A stretch of 25,444 nt of DNA from CAXMWX01 sp051008185 (GCA_051008185.1 JBPCXW010000074.1:1-25444); one strand, 5' to 3'; positions 6,672 through 14,998 are shown, counted from the first letter of the stretch. Notes: generated by a model not told the origin, from the sequence alone. Translations and numbers: made by a program.

Positions 6672-8096
6672 TCAAACCCGCCCAAAATCATCATCAAACC
6701 GCACAATGTCATCTTCCCCAAGATAATCCCCCACCTGCACCTCAATCACCTCCAAATCCTCATCGCCCTCATTCGCCAACCGATGCTTCGTCTCCACGCC
6801 AATATAAACAGACTCATTCACCCCCAACTCCCGCACTTCCTCACCCCGCGTCACCATCGCCGTCCCCCTAATCACCACCCAATGCTCCGAACGCTGGTGG
6901 TGTAGTTGCAATGACAATTGCTTGCCCGGTTTCACGAGCAGGCGTTTGACCTGATAGCCCGGCCCGGATTGTATGGACTCATACCCGCCCCAAGGACGAT
7001 GCACGAACGGGCTGCTCTCTACCTGTTCCCGCCCCTGCTGTTGCAAGCGGCTGACCAGTTCCTTTACCTGCTGTGCCTTGCCCTTGTCCATGACCATCAC
7101 CGCATCGGCGGTCTCTATGATGGCCAGGTTGTTACAGCCCGCGGCGGTCACCAATCTGGACTCGGCGTGTATCAGACTATTGCCGGTATCGTTCAACACC
7201 ACATCGCCGCTGGTGACATTGTTCTGCTTGTCACTCTCCCCCTGCTGCCAGACCTTGTCCCAGGAGCCAATATCCGACCAGCCGACATCGGCCGGCAACA
7301 CATAAGCCGATACATCGCGCAGTTCGTCAATGTGTTCCATCACCGCGTAATCCACCGAATCAGCGGGGCAGTTTGCAAACGCATCCTTGCCCAGCCGGTA
7401 GAACGGTTGCTCGGCCTCGCCCGCCTGCCAGGCCTCGCGGCAACAACTGTTGATGGCCGGTGCCAGTTGTTCAATCGCCTTTAGCCATACCGCCGCACGC
7501 AACATGAAGATGCCGCTGTTCCAGTAATACTCACCGGAATCACAATACTCCCTCGCCGTTGCAGCATCAGGTTTTTCCACGAACTCTTGCAACTCAAAAC
7601 CCGCCACCCCGTGCCGGTTTGCCGCCGCGCCCTTTTTGATATAACCATAACCGGTATCCGGGCTGACGGGTTGCATGCCGAAGGTCACGATATGTCCCTC
7701 CTCGGCCAGCGGCATCGCGGCCATGATCAGGGCCTGAAAACGTGTGTTGTCTGTGATGACATGATCCGCCGGCAACATTAGTAACACCGCATCTTCTTCC
7801 TGCGCCAGCGCGGCAATCGTCAGGGCCGGTGCGGTATTGCGCCCCAGCGGTTCCAGGATGATCTGTTGTATCGCCTCACCTATCGCCTCGGCGTGATCGC
7901 GCACGGTGAAGCGGTATTCCTCGTTGCAGATCAACAGTGTCGGTGCCGACTGCAAGCCGCGCAACCGTAGCAAGGTTTTTTGCAACAGGGAATCGTCATC
8001 AAACAGGCGCAAAAATTGCTTGGGATGATTTTTTCTGGACAGCGGCCATAAGCGTGTGCCTTCGCCACCGGCCAGAATTACGGGACATAATTTCAT
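6672..8096 (-). CDS. manC: Mannose-1-phosphate guanylyltransferase / mannose-6-phosphate isomerase
   Basis: 474 residues, the usual length for the bifunctional AlgA/ManC/CpsB type. The N-terminal nucleotidyltransferase motif GGEGTRLWPLSRKNHPKQF is at about 10-28, EFVEKPD follows near 170, and the C-terminal cupin (type II phosphomannose isomerase) runs from PWGGYESIQSGPGYQVKR through HHQRSEHWVVIRGTA. It makes GDP-mannose from mannose-6-phosphate via mannose-1-phosphate, feeding exopolysaccharide, LPS or capsule synthesis in the cytoplasm. It is a single gene here, divergent from the deacetylase gene over a 122-bp AT-rich gap, with no polysaccharide cluster around it. The symbol manC is one of several in use for this family. 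Confidence 0.95.
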   Translation of the reverse strand: MKLCPVILAGGEGTRLWPLSRKNHPKQFLRLFDDDSLLQKTLLRLRGLQSAPTLLICNEEYRFTVRDHAEAIGEAIQQIILEPLGRNTAPALTIAALAQEEDAVLLMLPADHVITDNTRFQALIMAAMPLAEEGHIVTFGMQPVSPDTGYGYIKKGAAANRHGVAGFELQEFVEKPDAATAREYCDSGEYYWNSGIFMLRAAVWLKAIEQLAPAINSCCREAWQAGEAEQPFYRLGKDAFANCPADSVDYAVMEHIDELRDVSAYVLPADVGWSDIGSWDKVWQQGESDKQNNVTSGDVVLNDTGNSLIHAESRLVTAAGCNNLAIIETADAVMVMDKGKAQQVKELVSRLQQQGREQVESSPFVHRPWGGYESIQSGPGYQVKRLLVKPGKQLSLQLHHQRSEHWVVIRGTAMVTRGEEVRELGVNESVYIGVETKHRLANEGDEDLEVIEVQVGDYLGEDDIVRFDDDFGRV

Positions 8097-8218
8097 TACT
8101 TGTATTGAACCTTGTGAAAAAATAGTGATAATAACTCCCGATTACATCAGGGCTTTCTTTACTATAAACCAATGGTATATTTTATTCCTGCTTTGGTGGG
8201 GAGACAATCCAAACATCT

Positions 8219-9166
8219 ATGACTACCGGCTTTATTTACAGTGACAGCTTCCTGCAGCACGATACCGGCAGTGGCCATCCCGAATGCCCGGCCCGCCTGC
8301 AGGCGATTATGTCGCATTTGCAGTCCCGGCCGCTGTATCAGGTCTTGCAGCCCTACCCGGCCAGCCCGGCGATGCCGGAGCTGATTGCGGCCAATCACAA
8401 CCCGGCGTATATGCAACGGGCGGAGCGGGCCTGCCTCAGCGGCCAGCCGTTTCTGGATTCCCCCGATGTGGCGATATGCGAGCAGTCATACAGCATCGCC
8501 CTGCTGGCCGCCGGTGCTACGCTGACTCTGGCGGACAATATCATGCAACAACATATCCATAACGGCTTCGCTCTGGTGCGCCCGCCCGGACATCATGCCG
8601 AGCGTGATCAGGCATTGGGGTTTTGCCTGTTCAATAATGTTGCGATACTGGCCCGTCAGTTGCAGGCCGGGTATGGCTTGGACAAGATCGTTATTCTGGA
8701 TTGGGATGTGCATCACGGCAACGGCACCCAACATACCTTTGAGGACGACCCGTCTGTTCTGTATATCAGTACGCATCAATATCCTTATTACCCGGGCACC
8801 GGTGCGCGTAGCGAGACCGGCACCGGGCGCGGCAACGGCGCGACGCTGAACTGTCCGATGTCGGCGGGCAGTGGCGACGATGAGTATGAAGCGGCCTTCA
8901 CCGACATCATCCTGCCGCGCATTGATGCCTTCAAGCCGGAGTTCATTATCATCTCGGCCGGCTTTGATGCGCATCGGGACGACCCGCTGGGGCAGATCAA
9001 CCTGACTACCGCGTTCTTCGGCTGGATGACCGCGCGGATACTGGAGCTGGCGGACAAGCACTGCGCCGGCCGGGTGCTGTCGGTGCTGGAAGGCGGCTAT
9101 CACTTGCAGGCGCTGTCGCTGTGTGTGGCGGAGCATCTGCGGGTGATGACCGGCGAGCAACCCTGA
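8219..9166 (+). CDS. Histone deacetylase family (acetylpolyamine/acetoin-type) hydrolase
   Basis: 315 residues with the class II HDAC-like layout: HPECPARL near 20-27, the catalytic His pair in RPPGHHAE (125-126), zinc ligands in LDWDVHHGNGT (D163, H165) and in SAGFDAHRDDPLG (D250), and the late LEGGYH with the transition-state Tyr. Bacterial members remove acetyl groups from small amines or proteins (acetylpolyamine amidohydrolase, AcuC-like); the substrate here cannot be told. It is cytosolic. Its TGA overlaps the ATG of mtaB by one base (TGATG), so the two genes are translationally coupled. The ribosome site is weak, with GGGGAG lying 16 bases upstream of the start. Confidence 0.93.
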   Translation: MTTGFIYSDSFLQHDTGSGHPECPARLQAIMSHLQSRPLYQVLQPYPASPAMPELIAANHNPAYMQRAERACLSGQPFLDSPDVAICEQSYSIALLAAGATLTLADNIMQQHIHNGFALVRPPGHHAERDQALGFCLFNNVAILARQLQAGYGLDKIVILDWDVHHGNGTQHTFEDDPSVLYISTHQYPYYPGTGARSETGTGRGNGATLNCPMSAGSGDDEYEAAFTDIILPRIDAFKPEFIIISAGFDAHRDDPLGQINLTTAFFGWMTARILELADKHCAGRVLSVLEGGYHLQALSLCVAEHLRVMTGEQP

Positions 9167-10518
9167 TGCGGGTGGCACTGGAGACGCTGGGTTGTCGTTT
9201 GAATGAGGCCGAGCTGGAGACCTGGGCGCAACAGTTTCGGTTGCGTGGGTATCAGCTGACAAGTGATAGTGAGCGGGCTGATCTGCTGGTCATCAACACT
9301 TGTGCGGTGACGCAGGAGGCGGTGAAGAAGTCTCGGCAGTTGATTCGGCGGTGTCGGCGGCATAACCCGGGGGCGAAGTTGGTGGTTAGTGGTTGTTACA
9401 GCAGTCTGCATCCCGAGGTGTTGCGGGAGATAGACGGGATTGATCTGCTGGTGCATAACCGGGACAAGGCGCGGCTGGTGGAGCGGGTGCATACCGAGCT
9501 GGCGCCAGAGGCGATGCCGATGGATGCCCGTGAGCCCGAGGCGCATCCGTTGTTTCAGCGTGGGCGTAATCGAGCCTTTATCAAGGTGCAGGATGGTTGC
9601 CGTTATCAGTGTAGCTTCTGCATTGTCACCGTGGCGCGGGGGGCGGAGCGTAGCAAACCGGTGGCGGAGGTGATTGCGGAGATCAATGCCCTGCATCAGC
9701 AGGGGATTAATGAGGTTATTCTGACCGGGGTGCATATCGGTGGTTATGGGTCTGATTTGGGTAGCAGTCTGGTTGAACTGATTGATCAGGTGCTGGTGCA
9801 TACCGACATACCGCGGGTGCGGCTGGGTTCGCTGGAGCCCTGGGAGTTGGATGACGGGTTTTTGCAACTGTTTGACAACCCGCGTTTTATGCCGCATCTG
9901 CATCTGCCGATGCAGAGTGGGTCGGACACGGTGTTGAGGCGTATGGCCAGGCGTTGCAAGACGGGTGCCTTTCGGCGGTTGCTGGATGAGGCCAAAGGTC
10001 GGGTTGCGGATTTGAATGTTACTACGGACATCATTGTCGGCTTTCCCGGCGAGAGTGCGGCGGAGTGGCAGCAGACTCTGGAGTTTGTGGAGGGTTGCGG
10101 GTTTTCTCATATTCATATCTTTCCCTATTCCGTCCGTAGCGGCACGCGCGCTGCCGGGTTGTCTGATCAGGTGGGTGCGGCGGAGAAGAAACGGCGGTGT
10201 CGGCAGTTGCATCTGTTGGGGGAAGGACTCAAGCGTGAGTTTATGCAGGGCTTTGTGGGCAGGGAGATGGAGGTGTTGCTGGAAGATGACCGGCAGGAAT
10301 GTGGTGGGCAGGTGGTGTATAGCGGCTATACGGCTAACTATCTGAAGGTTGTGATCCCGGCTGGTTATTGTGAGCATCAGGTGAACCGGATCATTCCGGT
10401 GCGGCTGGATGGGTATCTGGTTACGGAGCAACGGCTGTCTGGAGTGCCGGTGCAGGCTACGGTTGTCGGTTCGGTTTCAGATCGGTCAGACGTTGCTGTA
10501 TCTGCTGCATTGTCGTAA
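9166..10518 (+). CDS. mtaB: tRNA t6A37 methylthiotransferase MtaB
   Basis: 450 residues from the ATG that overlaps the upstream stop; this start gives the family N-terminus MRVALETLGCRLNEAE. Cys10, Cys46 and Cys77 (GCRLN, NTCAV, SGCYS) form the N-terminal auxiliary 4Fe-4S site, and CRYQCSFC at 145-152 is the radical-SAM cluster. The C-terminal ~70 residues form a TRAM-like domain. MtaB adds a methylthio group to N6-threonylcarbamoyladenosine 37 of ANN-decoding tRNAs. NxNE-like and GxxLGCRxNxxE features separate it from MiaB and RimO. The 3' end overlaps a convergent gene by 62 bp. The 9100-10431 minus-strand open frame across it is an artefact of GC-rich codons. Confidence 0.94.
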   Translation: MRVALETLGCRLNEAELETWAQQFRLRGYQLTSDSERADLLVINTCAVTQEAVKKSRQLIRRCRRHNPGAKLVVSGCYSSLHPEVLREIDGIDLLVHNRDKARLVERVHTELAPEAMPMDAREPEAHPLFQRGRNRAFIKVQDGCRYQCSFCIVTVARGAERSKPVAEVIAEINALHQQGINEVILTGVHIGGYGSDLGSSLVELIDQVLVHTDIPRVRLGSLEPWELDDGFLQLFDNPRFMPHLHLPMQSGSDTVLRRMARRCKTGAFRRLLDEAKGRVADLNVTTDIIVGFPGESAAEWQQTLEFVEGCGFSHIHIFPYSVRSGTRAAGLSDQVGAAEKKRRCRQLHLLGEGLKREFMQGFVGREMEVLLEDDRQECGGQVVYSGYTANYLKVVIPAGYCEHQVNRIIPVRLDGYLVTEQRLSGVPVQATVVGSVSDRSDVAVSAALS

Positions 10519-10900
10519 TGCTGTTAGTCACCTTGTCCTGTTCCCGTTTGATGCCATCGGCATCGGCAAACGCGCCGAGCAAGGGCGGGTTGCGTAGCAA
10601 GGCGTGAGCCTGTCTCATATCGGTGGTGATCTGCCGGGCCTGATCAGGTGGCAAGCGCAGGTTCCATGTCTGTGCCTTCAGGCCAGCCAGTCTTCGGCGT
10701 AACTCAGTCCGTGCCTGCTCCAGAGCGGCATACTGTTGCCGCATCGCCGCCGTACGCGCCGTCTCTGCCGGGGAGGCCGTTGGAGGCACTGCCGGTGCCG
10801 GCGTGCCAACCTCCGACGGCACCAGCTCCGCCTCAATCAGCTGGAAAACCAGCACAACCGCCAGAATAAGGACTGCTGTAATCAAAAACCAATATCGCAT
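10457..10900 (-). CDS. Small membrane-anchored coiled-coil protein, unknown function
   Basis: 147 residues. An N-terminal hydrophobic helix (WFLITAVLILAVVLVFQLI, about 4-22) is followed by a Pro/Ala-rich linker and then a charged helical region (AAMRQQYAALEQARTEL...) that looks like a coiled coil. It probably sits in the inner membrane with its bulk in the periplasm, or the reverse. No family was recognised. The last 62 bp overlap mtaB antisense; since the composition and TM-plus-coil plan are sensible, it is likely real. Its start lies next to the hairpin repeat R3 at 10922. Confidence 0.65.
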   Translation of the reverse strand: MRYWFLITAVLILAVVLVFQLIEAELVPSEVGTPAPAVPPTASPAETARTAAMRQQYAALEQARTELRRRLAGLKAQTWNLRLPPDQARQITTDMRQAHALLRNPPLLGAFADADGIKREQDKVTNSITTMQQIQQRLTDLKPNRQP

Positions 10901-10921
10901 TCACCGATTATAACCCTGCCC

Positions 10922-11128
10922 AGCAATGGCCCCCCACCGGAGCCGCTACGAGCTACGCCCTTGCGCCACCGGCTCCCCCTCAAGGGGGGAGCTATTCGTG
11001 CCGATAGCCGAAGCCGCCAGCGCGTGTAGTGAAAAGCCAAAGCAAGCGTTAGCCCTGCTTTGCCATTGTGATTGCTCCCCCCTTGAGGGGGAGCCAAAGG
11101 AGGCGAAGCCTGCTTTGGTGGGGGGCCA
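10922..11128. repeat. Long MITE-like copy R3 with terminal inverted repeats
   Basis: The left end ATGGCCCCCCACC is matched by GGTGGGGGGCCAT at the right end, about 205 bp apart. The left half carries the R1-type arm and central stem; the right half (about 11069-11128) is an inverted R2-type unit (GCTCCCCC-CTTG-AGGGGGAGC, then the CCAAAG/CTTTGG arm). It thus looks like two inverted units joined by about 70 bp of unique sequence, the pattern of a non-autonomous mobile element. Confidence 0.75.
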
Positions 11129-11264
11129 TAGTTTCAGTATCCCCCACCCTCCCCGCCCACATAACTTTCACAAAATCAGCGACTTATAAGGCTTATAGAG
11201 ATATTCAGTATCATGTTTGATCTAATAAAGATCGTTCAACACATTATTATTTATGAAATTTTTC

Positions 11265-11293
11265 TTGCTTTATTGCATTTTTTCTACTATATA
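11265..11293 (+). promoter_or_regulatory. Sigma70-like promoter of the PilZ gene
   Basis: TTGCTT (11265-11270), a 17-bp spacer and TATATA (11288-11293), in an AT-rich block 41 bp upstream of the preferred ATG at 11334. The -35 matches the consensus at four of six positions. Confidence 0.5.
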
Positions 11294-11333
11294 AGCCCCC
11301 TGACCACCTTATATCACCTCAATGGGGACCGTG

Positions 11334-11852
11334 ATGCTTACTCAAAGACTGAACAAATACACCAGAAAACCCGTGCAACGCAACTCTGAAACCCTGTACC
11401 GGGGAGTCACCGTGCAAGAGCCCATCCGGAACAGCCAGACCGGTTTCATCCACCACCCACACGGTTTTCCGTTGCGCTACAAACGGGTCTGGTTTGCCGA
11501 TCTGCTGAATGGCTCAAAGCCGACGGAGAGCAGTGACATCGGCCTGATCTTCCGCTCGGAGAAACACCTCAAACCGGGCATTACTATTGAATTGACTATC
11601 CCGTTGCGTAACGGCAATGAAAAGTTTCGCGGCAAGGTGGTGATGGTGCGTGCCGCCACCGATTATTTCGAGATCGGCCTCTGGCTACAACGCCGCGCCG
11701 ACGCCAACCGTGCCCGACTGGTAGAACAGGTCTGCCACATTGAAGCCTATGTGCAAGAGAAAAAATACCGCGAGGGGCCTTACACGCTGAACCGCGACAA
11801 GGCCGCCGCAGAATGGATTAGCAAATACGCGACTACCGTTCCGTCACTCTGA
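11334..11852 (+). CDS. PilZ-like domain protein
   Basis: 172 residues from the ATG at 11334, which has GGGG 7-8 bases upstream; an ATG 12 bases earlier has no ribosome site. The segment ESSDIGLIF...LKPGITIELTIPLRNGNEKFRGKVVMV...YFEIGLWL has the beta-barrel and (D/N)xSxxG-type layout of PilZ domains that bind cyclic di-GMP. The (D/N) position reads Glu and the preceding RxxxR arginines are not obvious in canonical spacing (YKRVWF is the nearest basic stretch), so c-di-GMP binding may be weak or lost. There is no signal peptide. It converges on msrA with a 9-bp overlap. Confidence 0.72.
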   Translation: MLTQRLNKYTRKPVQRNSETLYRGVTVQEPIRNSQTGFIHHPHGFPLRYKRVWFADLLNGSKPTESSDIGLIFRSEKHLKPGITIELTIPLRNGNEKFRGKVVMVRAATDYFEIGLWLQRRADANRARLVEQVCHIEAYVQEKKYREGPYTLNRDKAAAEWISKYATTVPSL

Positions 11853-12422
11853 CACGCTGTAACTTGCCGGGCAGCTGACACCCGTGCCGCCCAAGCCGCA
11901 GTAGCCCTGCGGGTTCTTTGCCAGATATTGCTGGTGATAATCTTCTGCGTAATGGAATGTCGGTGCTTGCAGGATCTCTGTCGTAATGTCGCCATAACCG
12001 GCCTGCCCTAACACCTGTTGATACTGATCTCGCCCGGCCAGCGCGGCGGTCTTTTGTGCCGCCGAATAAACATAAATGCCGGAACGGTATTGGGTGCCCC
12101 TGTCATTACCCTGACGCATACCCTGGGTGGGATCGTGGCCTTCCCAAAAGACGGTCAAGAGTTGTTGCAGACTGATCGCCGTCGGGTCAAACACCACTAA
12201 CACGACCTCACTATGTCCGGTGCGACCGCTACACACCTGCTCGTAAGTCGGGTTGGGCGTGGAACCGGCCGCATAACCTACCGCCGTCGTGAATACACCG
12301 GGCTGTTGCCAGAATTCGCGCTCCGCTCCCCAGAAGCAACCCATGCCGAATACGATTTGCTCCAGACCGTCGGGGAAAGGCGGCTTGATCGGATGGCCAT
12401 TAACGAAATGTTTAGTTGTCAT
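11844..12422 (-). CDS. msrA: Peptide-methionine (S)-S-oxide reductase MsrA
   Basis: 192 residues from the ATG at 12422, which overlaps the upstream metallopeptidase stop by 11 bases; a longer frame to 12464 has no support. The catalytic motif GCFWGAER has Cys29, and the tail GYCGLGGTGVSCP supplies two resolving cysteines (175 and 184), as in E. coli-type MsrA. It reduces methionine-S-sulfoxide in oxidised proteins using thioredoxin. It is cytosolic, as there is no signal peptide. Coupling to a putative metallopeptidase suggests they are co-expressed. It overlaps the convergent PilZ gene by 9 bp. Confidence 0.96.
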   Translation of the reverse strand: MTTKHFVNGHPIKPPFPDGLEQIVFGMGCFWGAEREFWQQPGVFTTAVGYAAGSTPNPTYEQVCSGRTGHSEVVLVVFDPTAISLQQLLTVFWEGHDPTQGMRQGNDRGTQYRSGIYVYSAAQKTAALAGRDQYQQVLGQAGYGDITTEILQAPTFHYAEDYHQQYLAKNPQGYCGLGGTGVSCPASYSVSE

Positions 12423-12921
12423 CGTCTGCTTGCTCGTGCAGTTGTTTGAACATACTGGATTCACGCATAAAGAAACCTTCGGTGTGAAAGGACTCCGCCA
12501 GTTTCAACACCTCGTAATCCAGATGATGACACAACTCATGCAACAAGGTGCGACAAAAGGTCTTGTAGGCGACGACCCGCTTGTGCTGCGCGGTACGCAT
12601 CCAGACGGTGATGCGGGCCTTCCTGTCATCTTCCAGCGGTTCGTACAAGCCGTGTAACTCACTCTCGGTATCCGAAGGCCGGGTCGCCAGCACCCGGACC
12701 TTCAGCGGCGGCGCGGCAAACTGTGCCGCCAGGCGGTTGATGAACTGATCGGCATACAGTTGCAAATTCTTTTTATCCCCCTGTGTCAGGCAAGTTTGCA
12801 GCTTTTGCAGCACCGGCTGATATTGCGCGGGGGACGATATCGGCACTTTTTGCACCCTGTCGCTGGCCCGGTAGATCGCCTGCCGGGGGCGGCTCAGGCG
12901 ATGGTAGTAATTAAATACCAT
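12412..12921 (-). CDS. Small HExxH metallopeptidase-like protein
   Basis: 169 residues. RTLLHELCHHLDY (H128, E129, H132) is an HExxH zinc-binding helix; HTEGFFMRES about 12 residues further (146-155) could give the third ligand, resembling SprT-like or minigluzincin proteins of unassigned function. No signal peptide or membrane segment. The start is preceded by GGAGG about 11 bases upstream. It overlaps msrA by 11 bp and is divergent from the phasin gene. Whether it cleaves peptides is not known; the zinc helix is complete. Confidence 0.78.
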   Translation of the reverse strand: MVFNYYHRLSRPRQAIYRASDRVQKVPISSPAQYQPVLQKLQTCLTQGDKKNLQLYADQFINRLAAQFAAPPLKVRVLATRPSDTESELHGLYEPLEDDRKARITVWMRTAQHKRVVAYKTFCRTLLHELCHHLDYEVLKLAESFHTEGFFMRESSMFKQLHEQADDDN

Positions 12922-13042
12922 TTATGGCCGCCTCCGGCCCCTGAATAGCCCCGTTTCGGGGTCTTCAAGACCTATTTTCTGCTTATAACTCATTGTATTT
13001 ATTGGATTTTGCATAATATCTGAAAATAATTGCAATATTTTG

Positions 13043-13071
13043 TTGCATCGCACAAGAAAGACCCCTATACT
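13043..13071 (+). promoter_or_regulatory. Sigma70-like promoter of the phasin gene
   Basis: TTGCAT (13043-13048), a 17-bp spacer and TATACT (13066-13071), 46 bp before the phasin ATG. Both hexamers are close to consensus, fitting strong expression of a granule coat protein. Confidence 0.65.
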
Positions 13072-13080
13072 GCATTGCAG
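13070..13080. promoter_or_regulatory. Candidate PhaR operator
   Basis: CTGC-ATT-GCAG overlaps the end of the -10 and the start site. It fits the CTGC-N3/4-GCAG pattern described for PhaR, the repressor that senses polyhydroxyalkanoate granules and controls phasin genes. Further TGCAA/TTGCA half-sites lie upstream around 13030-13048. No phaR gene is in the window. Confidence 0.55.
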
Positions 13081-13117
13081 CAATTCACTATACACCACTA
13101 AATGAGGAGAAATAATC

Positions 13118-13420
13118 ATGAATACCACTGTAGAAAAATATCTGGAACCTGTTCAAGAGTTAAATGCCCTTGCGGTATCAAACATAGAAAAACTGTTTGA
13201 GCAGCAAGTCAAGTTTCTGGACGAGGCCGGCAAGATCGGCATCAGCCAGTTGAAATCGGCCATTGAGGTCAAGGACATTGAGAGCCTGCAAGAATATCTC
13301 AAGTCTCAGGCCGAGGCCGCCAAGACACTCAGTGAGCGTCTGATCAAGGATAGCAAATACGCAGCCGAGCTGGCTACCAACACGACAGCGAAGCGCGACA
13401 AGAAGTCATCCAAAGCGTAA
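13118..13420 (+). CDS. Phasin family protein
   Basis: 100 residues, helical and charged, with the usual phasin pattern (LNALAVSNIEKLFEQQVKFLDEAGKIGISQLKSA, SLQEYLKSQAEAAKTLSERL). A good ribosome site AGGAGA lies 8 bases before the ATG. Phasins coat polyhydroxyalkanoate granules and influence their size. A class I PHA synthase gene is 8 kb away on the minus strand. The Lys-rich tail KRDKKSSKA is typical of granule or nucleoid-associated variants. It has its own promoter with a PhaR-like site and a rho-independent terminator, so it is a monocistronic unit. Confidence 0.88.
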   Translation: MNTTVEKYLEPVQELNALAVSNIEKLFEQQVKFLDEAGKIGISQLKSAIEVKDIESLQEYLKSQAEAAKTLSERLIKDSKYAAELATNTTAKRDKKSSKA

Positions 13421-13485
13421 CAGCAACACACGACATTACCTCTTCCCCCAACCGCAACTCCCTTCTTTGAGTTAGCGGTCGCTTA

Positions 13486-13514
13486 GCCGCCCTCCCCTTG
13501 GGCGGCTTTTTTTT
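13486..13514 (+). terminator. Rho-independent terminator after the phasin gene
   Basis: GCCGCCC-(7 nt)-GGGCGGC followed by eight T residues. It terminates the plus-strand phasin transcript; the reverse reading has no T-run, so it does not serve the convergent transporter operon. Confidence 0.9.
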
Positions 13515-13523
13515 GCCTGCGTT

Positions 13524-14996
13524 TCAATAATCGGGCAGGAGTCGGGTCTCTATAAACTCAAACAGATACTGCACCAGCAAGGCCAGCAGGGCCGCCGGGA
13601 TGGCGCCCTCCAGTATCAGCCCGACATCATCCAGACGGATGCCCGCCAGGATGGGTTGCCCGTAACCACCGGCGCCGATCAGGGCGCCCAGAGTGGCGAG
13701 GCCGACATTGATCACGGCGGCGGTCTTGATGCCGGCCATGATCGGGCGCAGGGCGAGTGGTAGTTCAATGCGCTTCAGTCTTTCCCAGGCGGGCAGGCCC
13801 ATCGCGATCGCGGATTCGGTTATCGCCGACGGGATGTCGTGCAGGCCGCTGGCGGTGTTGCGCAGGATGGGTAGCAGACTGTAGAGGAACAGTGCCACGA
13901 TGGTCGGGGCGGTGCCGATGCCGAGAAACGGGATCAGGAATACGAACAGGGCCAGTGCGGGGATGGTTTGCACGATGCTGCTGCCGCCGAGCAACAGGCG
14001 GGCCAGACGTTCCTGTTTTGCCGCCACCACACCCAGTGGCACTGCGACCAGAATGGCGGCGGCCAGAGAGACCAGCACCAGATACAAATGTGCCATCGTG
14101 GTGGTCAGCAGGCGATCCATGCGGGTTATCGCCTGATAGGTGGAATCGATTTGCAAGTGTGAGCGCAGGTAATCGACGGCCACTTGTCCGGCATCTTGTC
14201 GGTCAATCTTGACCCGGCGGTTCATCGTCGTCATAAGATGTTGATCAATATTGCCCTGCAACTCGGCCAGCTTGGCCGCACTGCCCGGGTACTTCTTTAC
14301 GCTGTCCTGCCTGTACAGATACACCGCCTGATATTCGGGGAAGAAACGTTTGTCGTCCGACAGGCGGCGTAGTTGATAATAGACAATCTCGGCATCGGTG
14401 TTATACAGATCGGTGACGGCGATGTCACCGCTCTCCAAGCCGCGGTAGGCCAGATCGTGATCCAGTCCTTTCACCTGTTGCTGAGGCAGTTGGTAATGCA
14501 GACGCAGGCTCGGCCAGCCATCGCCGCGTGACATAAACTCATTGCTGAAACCCAGTGCCAGTTCCGGGTGGCGTTGCAGATCGGTAATGGAACGAATGTT
14601 CAACTCTGCCGCCTTGCTCTCCAGCATGCCCAGCACATAGGTATTGTCAAAGCCCAGCGGGGCGGTCATGCCTATACCGTGCGCCCTTAGTTTGGCCTGT
14701 ATGTCAATGAAGTCTTGCAGTCCCTCACCGGCAAAAATTTCCTGCCGCAGGGTGCCGGTGTATTCGGGGTAAATATCTATCTCGCCGCTGAGCAAGGCGC
14801 TCCATAAAATACGTGTGCCGCCGAGATCCCGCAGATGATTGGCCTTGATGTCCTCACTACGCAGCAAGCGGGTGGCTATCTCCGCCAGGATGACACTTTC
14901 AGTGAATTTTTTTGAAGCGACCCTCAACTCCGCCTGCGTCTGGCCGGGTTGTAGCGCGCAGAGCAGGAGTAGTAATGCTGTATAAAATCGGTGCAT
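13524..14996 (-). CDS. Osmoprotectant ABC transporter, fused binding protein and permease
   Basis: 490 residues. Residues 1-22 are a signal peptide or anchor. About 23-275 form an OpuAC-type glycine-betaine/choline binding domain (LRVASKKFTESVILAEI, YPEYTGTL, DLYNTDAEI). From about 295 to 485 lies a multi-span permease domain with the ProW/OpuCB EAA region (GLPAWERLKRIELPLALRPIMAGIKTAAV). In most bacteria these are separate genes; here they form one polypeptide, as in some OpuC/YehY-like systems. The binding domain would be periplasmic and in front of the permease. It starts 2 bp after the ATPase stop, in the same operon. Confidence 0.93.
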   Translation of the reverse strand: MHRFYTALLLLLCALQPGQTQAELRVASKKFTESVILAEIATRLLRSEDIKANHLRDLGGTRILWSALLSGEIDIYPEYTGTLRQEIFAGEGLQDFIDIQAKLRAHGIGMTAPLGFDNTYVLGMLESKAAELNIRSITDLQRHPELALGFSNEFMSRGDGWPSLRLHYQLPQQQVKGLDHDLAYRGLESGDIAVTDLYNTDAEIVYYQLRRLSDDKRFFPEYQAVYLYRQDSVKKYPGSAAKLAELQGNIDQHLMTTMNRRVKIDRQDAGQVAVDYLRSHLQIDSTYQAITRMDRLLTTTMAHLYLVLVSLAAAILVAVPLGVVAAKQERLARLLLGGSSIVQTIPALALFVFLIPFLGIGTAPTIVALFLYSLLPILRNTASGLHDIPSAITESAIAMGLPAWERLKRIELPLALRPIMAGIKTAAVINVGLATLGALIGAGGYGQPILAGIRLDDVGLILEGAIPAALLALLVQYLFEFIETRLLPDY

Positions 14997-14998
14997 GG

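Larger units (their letters stand above)
10901..11333. other. Gene-free region of about 430 bp before the PilZ gene
   Basis: The left half is repeat R3 (10922-11128). The right half (11140-11333) is AT-rich and carries the predicted PilZ promoter at 11265-11293 and a short palindrome TATAAG-G-CTTATA near 11186. No open frame with a recognisable product was seen. Confidence 0.6.

Noticed and set aside
6501..6905. 134-residue plus-strand frame
   Set aside because: It covers the diverged repeat and the antisense of the manC end; no family or ribosome site.
8486..9262. 258-residue minus-strand open frame
   Set aside because: Antisense to the deacetylase-family gene; composition (Arg/His/Gln-rich) typical of a shadow frame.
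9100..10431. 443-residue minus-strand open frame
   Set aside because: It lies wholly over mtaB and its shared end with the deacetylase gene, has a His/Gln/Pro-rich, low-sense composition and no recognisable domain; mtaB on the other strand has all its motifs.
12922..13128. 68-residue minus-strand frame between the metallopeptidase and phasin
   Set aside because: It covers the phasin promoter, PhaR-like site and start; no ribosome site or family.
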